Shown: piece after piece, positions 34,147 to 44,026 of the stretch | How the letters are laid out: each line of letters begins with the position of its first letter | Numbering within the stretch: position 1 is the first letter of the stretch | NCBI RefSeq assembly: GCF_003007785.1 | Contig: NZ_PXOH01000019.1 | Coordinates: 40,868 to 104,867, forward strand | Direction of reading: 5' to 3' | DNA: 64,000 bases | Source: Aphanothece hegewaldii CCALA 016 | GTDB lineage: Bacteria; Cyanobacteriota; Cyanobacteriia; Cyanobacteriales; Microcystaceae | Translations under genes and position numbers: made by a program | The notes under the pieces: model-generated | What the model was told of the DNA's origin: nothing | Seen by the model: only the letters and a program-made list of their open reading frames with translations | The model's database searches: none

Positions 34147-35388
34147 TGTTTTAATAAATCCCATTCAACTGCCTACGCATACATTACTTTTCAAACCGCT
34201 TATCTTAAAGCAAATTATCCAGTAGAATACATGACTGCTTTGCTAACAGCAAGTAGCGATGATAAAGATAAGATTGAAAAATATCGTGAGAATTGTCAGA
34301 AAATGAATATCACGGTTGAGCCACCTGATATCAATCGTTCCCACAAACATTTTACCCCCCTAAAAGATAAAATACTTTTTGGATTATCGGCGATCAGGAA
34401 CTTGGGAGAAAATACCATTGATGTCATTTTAAAAGCTAGAGAATCTCAAGGAAAATTTGAATCACTAGCTGACTTTTGTTCGAGAGTCGATTTACAAGTG
34501 GTTAAAACTAAAGCCATAGAAACATTAATATACTGTGGTGCATTTGATCCAATCAACCCTAATCGTAATCAGCTAATACATGATCTAGAATTAATTCTAC
34601 CTTGGGTGCAAAAAAAAGCCAAAGAAAAAGAAACTGGGCAACTGAACATATTCGATTTAATAAAAATTAATTTACCAGATGAACCAACCCAAGAAAATGA
34701 ATTTGCTCAAATACCAAGTGCGCCTCCTGTCCCAGATTTTCCCTTACCAGAAAAGCTAAGAAATGAAAAAGAACGGTTAGGATTTTATGTTTCCGAACAT
34801 CCGCTAAAAGCCATTCAAATAAGAGCAAAAATGCTTTCACCAATCAATTTAAGCGAATTGAGCGACGCACTAAAAAACAAAAAAGTTAATGCTATTGTCG
34901 GCATTACAGCTATCAAAAAAGTTACCGACAGACAAGGTAAACCAATGGCTTTTTTAAGCTTAGAAGATGCTTCAGGACAAAGTGAAGCCGTAGTTTTTGC
35001 CAGTGCTTACGAAAAAATTCAATCTATATTAATAGAAGACCATCATTTAATTGTTTGGGGAAAAGTAGAGCAACGAGATGATAAATATCAAATTATTGTT
35101 GAAGATGCTCAATTAATAGAAACTGCTAAAATGCTCATGGTTAATTTATCGATTCAACAAGCGATTAATCAATCAATACAAAACTCTATTAAAGGAATTT
35201 TACAAGGAAATGCCGGGGAAAAAAATCAAGGTAAAATACCAGTAGTAGCGATAATAGGAACAGGCAACGATCGACAATTTGTCCGCTTAGGTCAAAACTA
35301 TTGGATACAAGATGAATCGACCGTTATTCAATCCTTGACAAATGCTGGTTTTTCTGCTTATGCTCAACCATTAATTAAAAATTCTTAA
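34039..35388 (+). CDS. dnaE-C: DNA polymerase III alpha subunit, C-terminal half with C-intein
   Basis: Residues 1-36 are the C-terminal part of the split DnaE intein ([20 protein letters not shown]... ending GFIASN). The extein starts at Cys37 ([20 protein letters not shown]), the conserved DnaE insertion site. The extein continues through the DnaE C-terminal region, with helix-hairpin-helix [16 protein letters not shown] and an OB-fold ([20 protein letters not shown]). Protein trans-splicing with DnaE-N, encoded elsewhere, would rebuild the replicative polymerase. ATG 34039 gives the exact 36-residue C-intein; a TTG at 34027 is unlikely. Cyanobacteria commonly split dnaE in this way. Confidence 0.97.
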   Translation: MVKIISRQSLGSQPVYDIGLENDHNFILNNGFIASNCFNKSHSTAYAYITFQTAYLKANYPVEYMTALLTASSDDKDKIEKYRENCQKMNITVEPPDINRSHKHFTPLKDKILFGLSAIRNLGENTIDVILKARESQGKFESLADFCSRVDLQVVKTKAIETLIYCGAFDPINPNRNQLIHDLELILPWVQKKAKEKETGQLNIFDLIKINLPDEPTQENEFAQIPSAPPVPDFPLPEKLRNEKERLGFYVSEHPLKAIQIRAKMLSPINLSELSDALKNKKVNAIVGITAIKKVTDRQGKPMAFLSLEDASGQSEAVVFASAYEKIQSILIEDHHLIVWGKVEQRDDKYQIIVEDAQLIETAKMLMVNLSIQQAINQSIQNSIKGILQGNAGEKNQGKIPVVAIIGTGNDRQFVRLGQNYWIQDESTVIQSLTNAGFSAYAQPLIKNS

Positions 35389-35481
35389 AATATTAAAGTA
35401 AGACTATTTTCATCCAGACAAGAGCCGAATCGCTGTAAAATAAGACTATAAGAAAAAATTTTTTTTCAAATATTACCTTAA

Positions 35482-37497
35482 ATGCCTACCTTGGTCACAC
35501 CCACCACACTTTCATCATTTCCCCTCACAGCGATCGTCGGCCAAGAAGCCATAAAACTCGCCCTTTTACTAGCTGCTGTTGATCCAACTTTAGGCGGTGT
35601 AGTCATCGCAGGACGCAGAGGAACCGCTAAATCAGTAATGGCTAGAAGCATTCACGCCCTACTTCCGCCTATCGAAATCATTCAAAATAACCCTTTTAAT
35701 TGTGATCCCAACACACCTCAAGAATGGGATGATCTCACTCAAGAACTCTATCAAACAACCGAAAATATCCCAACTGAAATTATTCGCGCCCCATTTGTCC
35801 AAATTCCCCTAGGAGTCACCGAAGATCGTCTTTTAGGCTCAGTAGATGTCGAAGAATCCGTCAAACGCGGTGAAGCTGTTTTTCAACCTGGATTACTCGC
35901 CCAAGCCCATCGCGGCGTATTATATGTCGATGAAATAAATTTACTCGATGAACAAATTGCCAATCAATTATTAACCGTTCTCACCGAAGGGCGCAACCAA
36001 ATTGAACGCGAAGGAATCAGCTTTCAACATCCCTGTAAACCCCTACTCATTGCCACTTATAACCCAGAAGAAGGCTCACTACGCCCTCATCTGATGGATC
36101 GGATTGCGATCGCACTCTCAGCCGATGGTGTACTAGCCCTCGATCAACGCCTCGAAGCAGTAGACAGAGTGATCGAATACGCCAAATCTCCCCAAATCTT
36201 CCTCAATCAATACAACGAAGAAATAGACGATCTCAGAACAGAAATTATTCTAGCCAGAGAATGGATCAAAGACGTTAAAACAACACCCGATCAAATCGCC
36301 TATCTCGTTGAAGAAGCCCTACGAGGTGGAGTAGAAGGACATCGCGCCGAAATATTTGCCCTCAAAGTAGCCAAAGCAGCAGCAGCCTTAGAAGGACGCA
36401 ATTTTATCAGTGCAGATGATCTTAAACGAGCCGTAGAACTCGTAATTGTGCCACGTTCCACCATCCTACAACCGCCACCCGACCAACAACAAGCCCCACC
36501 GCCACCGCCACCACCACCCCAACAGCCCCAAGACGAATCAAATCAAGAACAAGAACAAGAAGAAGAAAACAAGGAAGAACCTGAACTCCCTGAACCCCCA
36601 GGAGTCCCAGAAGAATTTATCTTTGATGTAGAAGGCGTAATTCTAGATCCTAGCGTTCTCTACTTTGCTCAAGCCGCCCAACGACAAGGAAAATCAGGCA
36701 GCCGTAGTATGATTTTCTCCGAAGATCGAGGACGCTACATCAAACCCGTTTTACCCAAAGGCAAAGTCAGACGCATCGCCGTAGATGCCACCTTGAGAGC
36801 CTCTGCACCCTACCAAAAAACACGCCGTCTAAGGCAACCAGAACGCCGCGTAATCATTGAAGAAGGAGATTTGAGGGCAAAACGCCTCGCACGTAAAGCC
36901 GGCTCTCTAATCGTTTTTGTCGTGGATGCTTCGGGATCGATGGCCTTAAACCGAATGCAGTCAGCAAAAGGTGCGGTGATGCGTCTACTCACAGAAGCTT
37001 ATGAAAATCGAGATCAAGTAGCGTTAATTCCCTTTCGAGGCGAGAAAGCCGATGTATTATTACCGCCGACTCGTTCGATCGCATTAGCCAAAAGACGCTT
37101 AGAAACCTTACCCTGTGGAGGTGGATCACCCCTAGCACACGGTTTAACCCAAGCCGTTCATGTTGGCACAAATGCTAAAATGTCTGGAGACATTGGACAA
37201 GTGGTTATTGTTGCCATTACCGATGGTCGTAGTAATATTCCTCTAGCCAAATCTCTTGGAGAAACCCTACCAGAAGGCGAAAAACCCGATATTAAAGCAG
37301 AATTACTCGATATTGCCGCAAAAATTCGCGCAATGGGCATGAAATTACTTGTTGTCGATACTGAGAAAAAGTTTGTTTCAACGGGTTTTGCCAAAGAACT
37401 TGCAGCTAAAGCCGGTGGGAAATATCATCATTTACCTAGAGCAACCGAACAGGCGATCGCTTCGATGACCAAAAATGCGATCGCAGATATAATGTAA
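35482..37497 (+). CDS. chlD: Magnesium chelatase subunit D
   Basis: 671 residues. N-terminal AAA+ domain with [20 protein letters not shown] (degenerate Walker A), [20 protein letters not shown] and [13 protein letters not shown] proline run followed by an acidic linker occupies about residues 331-375. The C-terminal integrin-I (VWA) domain has the MIDAS motif [10 protein letters not shown]. With ChlI and ChlH it inserts Mg into protoporphyrin IX at the branch point to chlorophyll. It has only 93 bases upstream and no pathway neighbour. Confidence 0.97.
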   Translation: MPTLVTPTTLSSFPLTAIVGQEAIKLALLLAAVDPTLGGVVIAGRRGTAKSVMARSIHALLPPIEIIQNNPFNCDPNTPQEWDDLTQELYQTTENIPTEIIRAPFVQIPLGVTEDRLLGSVDVEESVKRGEAVFQPGLLAQAHRGVLYVDEINLLDEQIANQLLTVLTEGRNQIEREGISFQHPCKPLLIATYNPEEGSLRPHLMDRIAIALSADGVLALDQRLEAVDRVIEYAKSPQIFLNQYNEEIDDLRTEIILAREWIKDVKTTPDQIAYLVEEALRGGVEGHRAEIFALKVAKAAAALEGRNFISADDLKRAVELVIVPRSTILQPPPDQQQAPPPPPPPPQQPQDESNQEQEQEEENKEEPELPEPPGVPEEFIFDVEGVILDPSVLYFAQAAQRQGKSGSRSMIFSEDRGRYIKPVLPKGKVRRIAVDATLRASAPYQKTRRLRQPERRVIIEEGDLRAKRLARKAGSLIVFVVDASGSMALNRMQSAKGAVMRLLTEAYENRDQVALIPFRGEKADVLLPPTRSIALAKRRLETLPCGGGSPLAHGLTQAVHVGTNAKMSGDIGQVVIVAITDGRSNIPLAKSLGETLPEGEKPDIKAELLDIAAKIRAMGMKLLVVDTEKKFVSTGFAKELAAKAGGKYHHLPRATEQAIASMTKNAIADIM

Positions 37498-37561
37498 GTT
37501 AGTTAGGACAAGTGTTAGAAGTTGTCGATAAACTAAATTTATATTATCTCTGGCAATCGAT

Positions 37562-37822
37562 ATGCCTCTTAACGAACTTTTAACCATCGCTAGTCAACTT
37601 TCTCATCAAGATAAACTGCGCTTGATTCATTTTCTTCTTCTCGCAGTTGCTAGGGAGGACGGGTGTAGCTTAGAACCTACTGAGGAGCGTGATTCAGAGA
37701 GCGCACTTCTAAACCAACTGGTATCGACTGAAGCAGTTGTATGGTCACCTCATGCGGATGAAGCAGCAGTTCAAGCGTTATCAGATCTTCTGGCGGCAGC
37801 ACAGGGAACAGCTAATGAGTGA
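37562..37822 (+). CDS. Small acidic protein paired with a retropepsin-like protease
   Basis: 86 residues: MPLNELLTIASQLSHQDKLR, then LIHFLLLAVAREDG, an acidic middle, and a helical end VQALSDLLAAAQGTANE. The start resembles small cyanobacterial proteins that precede toxin-like or aspartyl-protease genes (helix with L-S-x-x-D-K-L-x-L-I). Its last 8 bases overlap the start of the next gene, so the two are coupled. I do not know its function; an antitoxin-like or chaperone role is only a guess. Confidence 0.6.
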   Translation: MPLNELLTIASQLSHQDKLRLIHFLLLAVAREDGCSLEPTEERDSESALLNQLVSTEAVVWSPHADEAAVQALSDLLAAAQGTANE

Positions 37823-38243
37823 CAGTCAACGCTTTCGATTCACCGAGCGAACTGATTCCTTGGGCAGAGCCAGTATCATGCCATATTTGCCCATTACGCT
37901 TACCAACAGAAGCAAGTCTATAGAAGTGATGGCATTATTGGATACGGGTGCAAGTGTTAACGTTTTGCCTTACGATATTGGTGTCGAGTTAGGAGCAGAC
38001 TGGGAAGAGCAGACTATTCCTATTGAGTTAAGTGGAAATCTAGCTCGTAACGAAGCACGAGGCTTGGTGCTGTCTGGTACAGTTGCTCCGTTTTCACCTG
38101 TCTTGCTGGCATTTGCTTGGACTCAATCAAGAGATATACCTGTAATCCTTGGACACATGAACTTTTTTGCCGCGTTCAATGTATGTTTTTATCGGCACGA
38201 TCTAACTTTTGAAGTTCGTCCCATAGCACAAGAATTATCTTGA
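37815..38243 (+). CDS. Retropepsin-like aspartic protease family protein
   Basis: 142 residues from ATG 37815. The active-site motif MALLDTGASVNVLP (D-T-G-A) stands near residue 40. A second conserved part, VILGHMNFFAAFNVCFYRHD, follows near the end in place of the ILG flap region of clan AA peptidases. One D-T-G per chain means it must dimerise to be active. Single-domain retropepsin-like genes like this are frequent in cyanobacteria, and their substrates are unknown to me. Coupled to the upstream small gene. Confidence 0.8.
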   Translation: MSDSQRFRFTERTDSLGRASIMPYLPITLTNRSKSIEVMALLDTGASVNVLPYDIGVELGADWEEQTIPIELSGNLARNEARGLVLSGTVAPFSPVLLAFAWTQSRDIPVILGHMNFFAAFNVCFYRHDLTFEVRPIAQELS

Positions 38244-38262
38244 CTCTTTGCAATACATTCAT

Positions 38263-39483
38263 CTAACCTAAAAGCATAACTTCGACTATCTCACCTGCAT
38301 TAATTAAAGATGTGCCGATGGGAATAACAGCTAAAGCATTCGTTAGAGCTAAATTAATTAAATTAGCTGAATTTTGACTCCCTTTAGCCAAATGAAACTG
38401 ATATGAGCCATTAATTAATTCTAATTGTCCCCAACAATAAGTTTCTCGTTTACCATCCGATCGCAATATTTCAGTAGTTGGTACTTTAATAAAATTAGGC
38501 CGCCAGTTATTTCTTAAACCCGATAATTTTTTAAAAACAGGTTGTACAAAACGCCAACAACTGACTAAAGCTGAAACAGGATTCCCAGGTATGCCAAAAT
38601 AAAGACAATTATTGGCAAAATTAGCGACTGTTAAAGGTTTCCCCGGTTTAATAGCAACACTCCGAATATGAATCATTCCGCCTAATTCTTCGAGTAATTG
38701 TTCCACATAATCATAATCTCCCACAGAAACACCACCTGTGGAAAGAACTAAATCGGCTTCGGCGATCGCTTCTCTCATTGTTTCTTTTAATAATTCGGGT
38801 TGATCGGGTATAATTCCTAAAGAAATTGGAATCCCTCCCCAACTCTCAATTAAAGCCATTAAAGCATACTGATTTGAATCAATAATTTGTCCTGGTTGTA
38901 AAGTTTGTTCTGGTGTAATTAACTCATCACCTGTTGAAAATATCGCCACTTTAGGACGACGATAAACCGTTAATTGTAACAATTGCGCTGTAGCTAAAAC
39001 AGCGATTTCGGGTGCATTGATTTTAATTCCGGGTTGTAATAAACATTGTCCAGCTTTTGTAAAAGTTCCTCGATGCCTCACAAAATCTTGAGGTTTAGGA
39101 GGAGAAAAAATCAAAACTTGTTGCTCTAATCGCTGTGTATTTTCTTGTATGATAATAGTATCCGCACCATCGGGTAACATAGCTCCTGTAAAGATACGGG
39201 AAGCTTGCCCAGACTGTAAAACTTTCTGCGGTTTCTTTCCGGCGGAAATCTCTTCAATTATTTCTAAAATAATTGGCGTTTCCTGACTACAATTTTGGAC
39301 ATCATCATATTTCACCGCATAGCCATCCATTGCGGAATTATCCCAATAAGGAAAATCTAATTTACTCGTAACAGTTTGAGCTAATATTCTGTTATTTACT
39401 GACGCTAAAGCGATCGTTTCAGTCTCTTGAAGCGGTTGTACTAGAGCGAGAATAATTGATTCTGCTTCTTGGGGAATTAACAT
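38263..39483 (-). CDS. moeA: Molybdopterin molybdotransferase
   Basis: Inserts molybdate into adenylylated molybdopterin. From ATG 39483 (MLIPQEAESIILALVQ): SKLDFPYWDNSAMDGYAVKY, GQASRIFTGAMLPDGADTII, VAIFSTGDELI, LVLSTGGVSVGDYDYV and YFGIPGNPVSALVSCWRFV, all family signatures. 406 residues is the usual length. The frame runs 21 codons further upstream, but that part is not family-like. No other moa or moe genes are near. Confidence 0.93.
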   Translation of the reverse strand: MLIPQEAESIILALVQPLQETETIALASVNNRILAQTVTSKLDFPYWDNSAMDGYAVKYDDVQNCSQETPIILEIIEEISAGKKPQKVLQSGQASRIFTGAMLPDGADTIIIQENTQRLEQQVLIFSPPKPQDFVRHRGTFTKAGQCLLQPGIKINAPEIAVLATAQLLQLTVYRRPKVAIFSTGDELITPEQTLQPGQIIDSNQYALMALIESWGGIPISLGIIPDQPELLKETMREAIAEADLVLSTGGVSVGDYDYVEQLLEELGGMIHIRSVAIKPGKPLTVANFANNCLYFGIPGNPVSALVSCWRFVQPVFKKLSGLRNNWRPNFIKVPTTEILRSDGKRETYCWGQLELINGSYQFHLAKGSQNSANLINLALTNALAVIPIGTSLINAGEIVEVMLLG

Positions 39484-39752
39484 AAATGTAGTGGAGTTGT
39501 GGAAAAAATCACTCATAACTGAGACTATAAAATAATTCTTAATCAAAAGTCAAAAATTGTTTTGTATCCCTAAAAGCAGAAATTAAAATCCGCCTTTTTA
39601 TTACGGAATATTAACCGTTTGGGGCAAAAATATTTTATTATGTAAACTTCTATGAAGACTACAGAAAAAAACCTTTAAATATTCGTCAAAATTTGTACAA
39701 AGCATTAAGCTTAATCATCATAAGGGTATTTAAGTTTTAAGGATATAAACAC

Positions 39753-40070
39753 ATGGACAAAGACGTACAAAAGTATCGTATGGTTTGCACCTTAACCTTT
39801 GGCGATATTTATGGTCAGATCATCGTATGGTTAATCGTAATTTTCCTTACGTTAGCCTCTACTCTAGCCCTCTGGAGTAGCACACGCCAAATTTATGCTC
39901 TAGCGACAGTCGGGATTGTTTTAGTATTAACCCTACCATTCTTATTATTTGCGTTCGTAACGACTTTACTTAATCATATTGAATTTTCGCCGATTGAAGC
40001 TCCCGTAACGAGTCATAGAACTACACCGAGAGTTAATCCCACGCAAAAACCAGCACAGGCGGCGAGTTAA
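39753..40070 (+). CDS. Small two-helix membrane protein, hypothetical
   Basis: 105 residues: short N-terminus, two hydrophobic helices (IIVWLIVIFLTLASTLALW and ALATVGIVLVLTLPFLLFAF), then a cytosolic or lumenal tail rich in Thr and Pro. ATG 39753 is preceded by AAGGA. Gene character is good, probably conserved in cyanobacteria, but I cannot name a family. The 206 bases upstream hold no other gene. Confidence 0.65.
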   Translation: MDKDVQKYRMVCTLTFGDIYGQIIVWLIVIFLTLASTLALWSSTRQIYALATVGIVLVLTLPFLLFAFVTTLLNHIEFSPIEAPVTSHRTTPRVNPTQKPAQAAS

Positions 40071-40128
40071 TACCTTGTATAAAGGCAAAATGGGCCATTT
40101 AACCTCTTGTTTTGCCTTTGTCTTATTC

Positions 40129-41169
40129 TTATTTAAGAAATTGAATTAACGCTTCTAATTTCGTCCAGCCAGCACCAGAATTAAGAATGTCTTTAGCGAT
40201 CGTAATGCCTTTGGCGTAGTCTCCCATTACCACAACTTCGCCCACTTGTAAAGCTAAAGCCGCATTGAGAGCAACCGCATCTTGTTGAGCAGGAGTGCCT
40301 TTACCTTGCAAAACGTTTTTGAGAATTGTCGCATTTTCCTCAAGATCGCCCCCTTTTAAAGCAGCGATCGGAACATTAGTTAAACCCAGTTCCCTAGGAT
40401 TAATACTCTCTTGACGAACCTGATTTTCGTCCAAAATCGCCAAATCCGTCCAGTCTCCCAAACCTGCCTCATCTAACTTTTCTCGTCCATGTAAGACGAT
40501 CGCGGATCTAGTTCCCAGTTGGTTTAAAGCTTGAGCAACAACAGCTAAAAATTGAGAATCATAAACCCCAATCACTTGCCCAGTAGGACGCAAAGGGTTT
40601 ACCAAAGGACCCAGAAGATTAAAAACCGTTCGTACTTTAAGAGTTTTTCGTAGAGAGGCGACACTTTTTAGAGCAGGATGCCAACCAGGAGCAAAAAGAA
40701 AAGTTATTCCCACTGCGGCTAAAGCATCTTCAACTTTTTGGGTAGGTGCGCCCAGATGTACTCCCAAATACTCTAAAACATCGGCTGATCCAACTTTACT
40801 CGATGCCGAACGATTTCCATGTTTAGCGACTTTTAGCCCGGCTGCTGCGGCAACAAACGCTACTGCTGTAGAAATATTAAACGTTGATGCGCCATCTCCT
40901 CCAGTACCGCAAGTATCAATTACAGGGGACGAATGCTGTATATTACTTTGATATAACGATTGAGCCTGCAAAACCTTCGCCATGCCCGCTAATTCTGTGG
41001 CTGATACTCCTTTAGCTTGAATAGCTGCTAAAATCGCTCCAGACAAAACAGGGGGAATATCTTCTATAAGCCATCCTTGCATCAGTAAAGAAGCTTGTTC
41101 ATGTGAAAGAGATTGTTTATCTAAAAGCTGTTGTAGTAAACTTGGCCAGTCGAGGGTAAGGTTTTGCAT
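40129..41169 (-). CDS. trpD: Anthranilate phosphoribosyltransferase
   Basis: Second step of tryptophan synthesis. From ATG 41169 ([16 protein letters not shown]): [20 protein letters not shown] (PRPP loop), [40 protein letters not shown] with GQVIGVYD, and [14 protein letters not shown]. 346 residues. No other trp gene is close, as is usual in cyanobacteria where they are scattered. Confidence 0.95.
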   Translation of the reverse strand: MQNLTLDWPSLLQQLLDKQSLSHEQASLLMQGWLIEDIPPVLSGAILAAIQAKGVSATELAGMAKVLQAQSLYQSNIQHSSPVIDTCGTGGDGASTFNISTAVAFVAAAAGLKVAKHGNRSASSKVGSADVLEYLGVHLGAPTQKVEDALAAVGITFLFAPGWHPALKSVASLRKTLKVRTVFNLLGPLVNPLRPTGQVIGVYDSQFLAVVAQALNQLGTRSAIVLHGREKLDEAGLGDWTDLAILDENQVRQESINPRELGLTNVPIAALKGGDLEENATILKNVLQGKGTPAQQDAVALNAALALQVGEVVVMGDYAKGITIAKDILNSGAGWTKLEALIQFLK

Positions 41170-41239
41170 AATTGACAACGGTTTTGAGCTTAACAAGGAG
41201 TATAGCGAAAATTCAAGACCGCAAGTTGTTCAAAAAAAT

Positions 41240-41284
41240 AAAAAAGATCGCCCGTAGTATATTGGACTAACAGGCGATTTTTAA
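41240..41284 (-). terminator. Terminator downstream of katE
   Basis: On the minus strand ATCGCC (complement of 41273-41278) pairs with GGCGAT (complement of 41247-41252) across about 20 bases, followed by a long T tract (complement of the A run before 41246). It lies just after the catalase stop. Confidence 0.6.
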
Positions 41285-41312
41285 GGTTAATCAACACTAA
41301 TTCATTGAATAA

Positions 41313-43457
41313 TTAAGCGGGTACCATTTTCTTTTCCATTTGCTCTCTGGTCCAAAAACGACCTTTTGCGATCGCTTCGATAAACTTTTGTCCGATACTT
41401 TGCATATCGCTACCGTCTTGACTGGTGACAATTCCTTGATCAGCCTTAGCTTTCCCGTTAGAACCAGCTTGATCAAAGTTTACACCTTTAAGATGGGCTC
41501 CCTTCAGTAACTCAACCCCTTCGCCAGTTGCCGCAATCGGTTTACAATGTTTGAAAGCCTCATGAACAAACTCAATCGCATCATCTTTATTAACCAGCAT
41601 TTCTACGCTTTGTTTGCCACCTGGTACATACACCGCGTCAAACATCACTGATGCTGCCGTGAGGAATGTCTGATTAACTTCGATTTCTTGACCATCAGCA
41701 CCTTTAATTGTTCCTTTAAACTCGGAGACAACTTGAGGTAATACACCCGCTTGTTTTAAGATTTCTTTGATCTCCATCACTTGAGAAGAATTAACCCCAT
41801 CTGCCGCTAAAATAGCCACTTGACGAGTTTTAGCAGATTTCTCCATCTTCTCTTTCATTTTTTCCATACTGACTGCGGGCGAACTTTGTCCGTGATTTTC
41901 GGTCACTGCTTTAGTGGGTGCCGCCACACCGATACCTTTAGCCACAAGTTTAGCAAGTTCGTGATCAACCTGATTGAATAACTCGACCATTCGTTCCCGA
42001 ATTGCTTTGGTTTGGACTTTTCCTAACTCAAAGTGAGCCGCTTTTACTAAATGATCTTTCTCGATATCAGTTAGACTATTCCAGAACAAAGTCGCTTGGC
42101 TAAAATAGTCTTTTTTAAACGATTCAGCACGTTTACGAACCTTATTTCCTTGAACTGATTCAGAATAATGACTAAAAGCACTCATCCCTTCTGGTGTCAT
42201 CATCGGACAACCACCGCCAAGAGAGTTCGGGTAATAGTTAGTACGTCCTTGTTTAATATTCGTCTGCATAAAACCGTCTTGCTGATTATTATGGACGGGA
42301 CACACTGGACGATTAATTGGTAAGTGAGCAAAGTTAGCACCGAGGCGATATAATTGCGTATCGTGATAAGAGAATACCCGACTTTGTAGTAGTGGGTCAT
42401 CCGTGAAATCAATACCCGGTACAACTCGTCCTGGATGAAAGGCAGATTGTTCAGTTTCGGCAAAATAGTTATCGGGGTTACGGTTTAAAACCATTTTTCC
42501 GACGGGTATAACGGGTACAAGTTCTTCTGGAATAAATTTAGTCGAATCTAGGATATCAAATCCGAATTTATTTTCATCTTCTTCTTCAATGATTTGTACA
42601 CCTAATTCGTACTCTGGATAATGACCCATTTCGATCATTTCCCAAAGATCACGCCGATGATAGTCTGGATCTTTTCCTGAGAGTTTTTGAGCTTCATCAA
42701 AAACGAAAGAATGTACACCAAGTAAGGGTTTCCAATGCAATTTAACAAAACGTGCTTTTCCTTCTTCATTAACGAAGCGGAAGGTATGAACCCCAAATCC
42801 TTGGATCATACGATAGCTTTTTGCTAAAGTGCGATCGCTCAGAAACCACATGATCATGTGCATCGATTCTGGCACTAATGAGATAAAATCCCAGAAATTG
42901 TCATGGGCTGATGACGCTTGTGGTATTTCGTTATTGGGTTCGGGTTTGACAGCGTGAATGATATCAGGGAATTTAATCCCATCTTGGATAAAAAATACTG
43001 GAATATTATTCCCTACAAAATCGTAGTTACCTTCTTCGGTGTAAAACTTAATCGAGAAACCTCGTACATCTCGAACGGTATCAGCAGAACCGCGAGAACC
43101 ACCGACATTAGAAAAACGAACAAAAACGGGCGTTTTTACTGAAGGATCTTGCAAAAATTTCGCTTTTGTGTATTTGGCCATCGATTCATAAACTTGAAAA
43201 TAGCCATGCGCTCCAGCACCTCTAGCATGAACAACCCGTTCGGGGATACGTTCGCGGTCAAAGTGGGACATTTTTTCTAAATGATGAAAATCTTCTAGGA
43301 GTGATGGCCCGCGTTCACCCGCTTTTAGAGAATTATCGGTATCACTAACACCTACTCCTTGGTTAGTCGTCATGTATTCGCCTACTTCTTGGCGAAACGG
43401 TTCCATGTCTTTGATCTTGCTATCTTCGTTGATTTGATGATTGTTCGGCTCGCTCAT
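41313..43457 (-). CDS. katE: Large-subunit heme catalase (HPII type)
   Basis: 714 residues. The catalase core has the catalytic His in RIPERVVHARGAGAHGYF, RFSNVGGSRGSADTVRD, the distal Asn in YDFVGNNIPVFFI, and the heme-ligand Tyr in LLQSRVFSYHDTQLYRLG. The C-terminal 180 residues form the class I glutamine-amidotransferase/DJ-1-like domain of large catalases (RQVAILAADGVNSSQVMEIK ... DAVYVPGG). It destroys hydrogen peroxide. Large HPII-type catalases are less common in cyanobacteria than KatG or Mn catalases, so horizontal acquisition is possible. An AGGAG stands upstream of the start on the minus strand. Confidence 0.95.
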   Translation of the reverse strand: MSEPNNHQINEDSKIKDMEPFRQEVGEYMTTNQGVGVSDTDNSLKAGERGPSLLEDFHHLEKMSHFDRERIPERVVHARGAGAHGYFQVYESMAKYTKAKFLQDPSVKTPVFVRFSNVGGSRGSADTVRDVRGFSIKFYTEEGNYDFVGNNIPVFFIQDGIKFPDIIHAVKPEPNNEIPQASSAHDNFWDFISLVPESMHMIMWFLSDRTLAKSYRMIQGFGVHTFRFVNEEGKARFVKLHWKPLLGVHSFVFDEAQKLSGKDPDYHRRDLWEMIEMGHYPEYELGVQIIEEEDENKFGFDILDSTKFIPEELVPVIPVGKMVLNRNPDNYFAETEQSAFHPGRVVPGIDFTDDPLLQSRVFSYHDTQLYRLGANFAHLPINRPVCPVHNNQQDGFMQTNIKQGRTNYYPNSLGGGCPMMTPEGMSAFSHYSESVQGNKVRKRAESFKKDYFSQATLFWNSLTDIEKDHLVKAAHFELGKVQTKAIRERMVELFNQVDHELAKLVAKGIGVAAPTKAVTENHGQSSPAVSMEKMKEKMEKSAKTRQVAILAADGVNSSQVMEIKEILKQAGVLPQVVSEFKGTIKGADGQEIEVNQTFLTAASVMFDAVYVPGGKQSVEMLVNKDDAIEFVHEAFKHCKPIAATGEGVELLKGAHLKGVNFDQAGSNGKAKADQGIVTSQDGSDMQSIGQKFIEAIAKGRFWTREQMEKKMVPA

Positions 43458-43564
43458 GGTGTTCCTCTTAGGAGTGCATCGACCTCTACTCTGACGAAGA
43501 TCGAAACCCTAAAACCTCATTCTGTGGCAGTATTTTTCAGACGAGCAAATTTATCACAAGATAG

Positions 43565-43726
43565 ATTTTATGGCATTTTTTTAGTTTTTATGGTAATAAA
43601 ATTTTTTCCCATGAAAGTCTTAAGGAAGAACTTGACGAAAAAACTCTAGAAGCATTCTTCACCGATACGGGCGCGTCCAAAAGCGAAGAATTGCTATATT
43701 TTACTGAATATGGTTTTTTTGGTTAG
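43565..43726 (+). other. Short open frame without a normal start codon
   Basis: In the 282-base gap between katE and the DUF2470 gene, a 54-codon frame reads FYGNKIFSHESLKEELDEKT, then LEAFFTDTGASKSEELLYFT and EYGFFG before TAG 43724. The residue pattern looks protein-like and acidic, but there is no ATG or GTG, only ATT. It may be a fragment or chance. Nothing else is seen in the gap. Confidence 0.2.
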
Positions 43727-43739
43727 TCAAATGAGGATT

Positions 43740-44024
43740 TTAGCTTGATCCTTTCCTTGCTGCTTTAACCATATCAATTAGGGTATGATGAGCGTCTTCA
43801 GAATCTTTGAGTGTATGATCGAATTCTACTCGAATCGGTACTGTTTCCCCGTTAATTTGTACGGCTAAATTCATTCCTTGGGGATCAATAGATGACATTT
43901 GTGCGGTTTGAGCATCGGGCGTTTTACCAAAGACTTTAGCATAAAGCACGATCGCTTCGGAGTGATCTTCGTTCATGTGTTGGCAAATGCGATCGCTGAT
44001 AGCGGGAGTAATCGGATCAGACAT
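43740..44024 (-). CDS. DUF2470 family protein (heme-utilisation-like domain)
   Basis: 94 residues: ISDRICQHMNEDHSEAIVLY matches the conserved H-M-N-x-D-H motif of DUF2470, the C-terminal domain of HugZ-type heme-degrading proteins. MSSIDPQGMNLAVQ and VEFDHTLKDSEDAHHTLIDM follow. Here the domain stands alone. It follows cobK by 2 bases (TAATTATG), so the two are coupled, linking it loosely to tetrapyrrole metabolism. Confidence 0.88.
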   Translation of the reverse strand: MSDPITPAISDRICQHMNEDHSEAIVLYAKVFGKTPDAQTAQMSSIDPQGMNLAVQINGETVPIRVEFDHTLKDSEDAHHTLIDMVKAARKGSS

Positions 44025-44026
44025 AA

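Noticed and set aside
36446..36631. His/Pro/Lys-rich frame inside chlD
   Set aside because: It is the shifted reading of the proline-rich and acidic linker of ChlD.
43359..43649. Plus-strand frame of 96 codons over the katE start
   Set aside because: Mostly antisense to katE; basic, Phe-rich and without a ribosome binding site.
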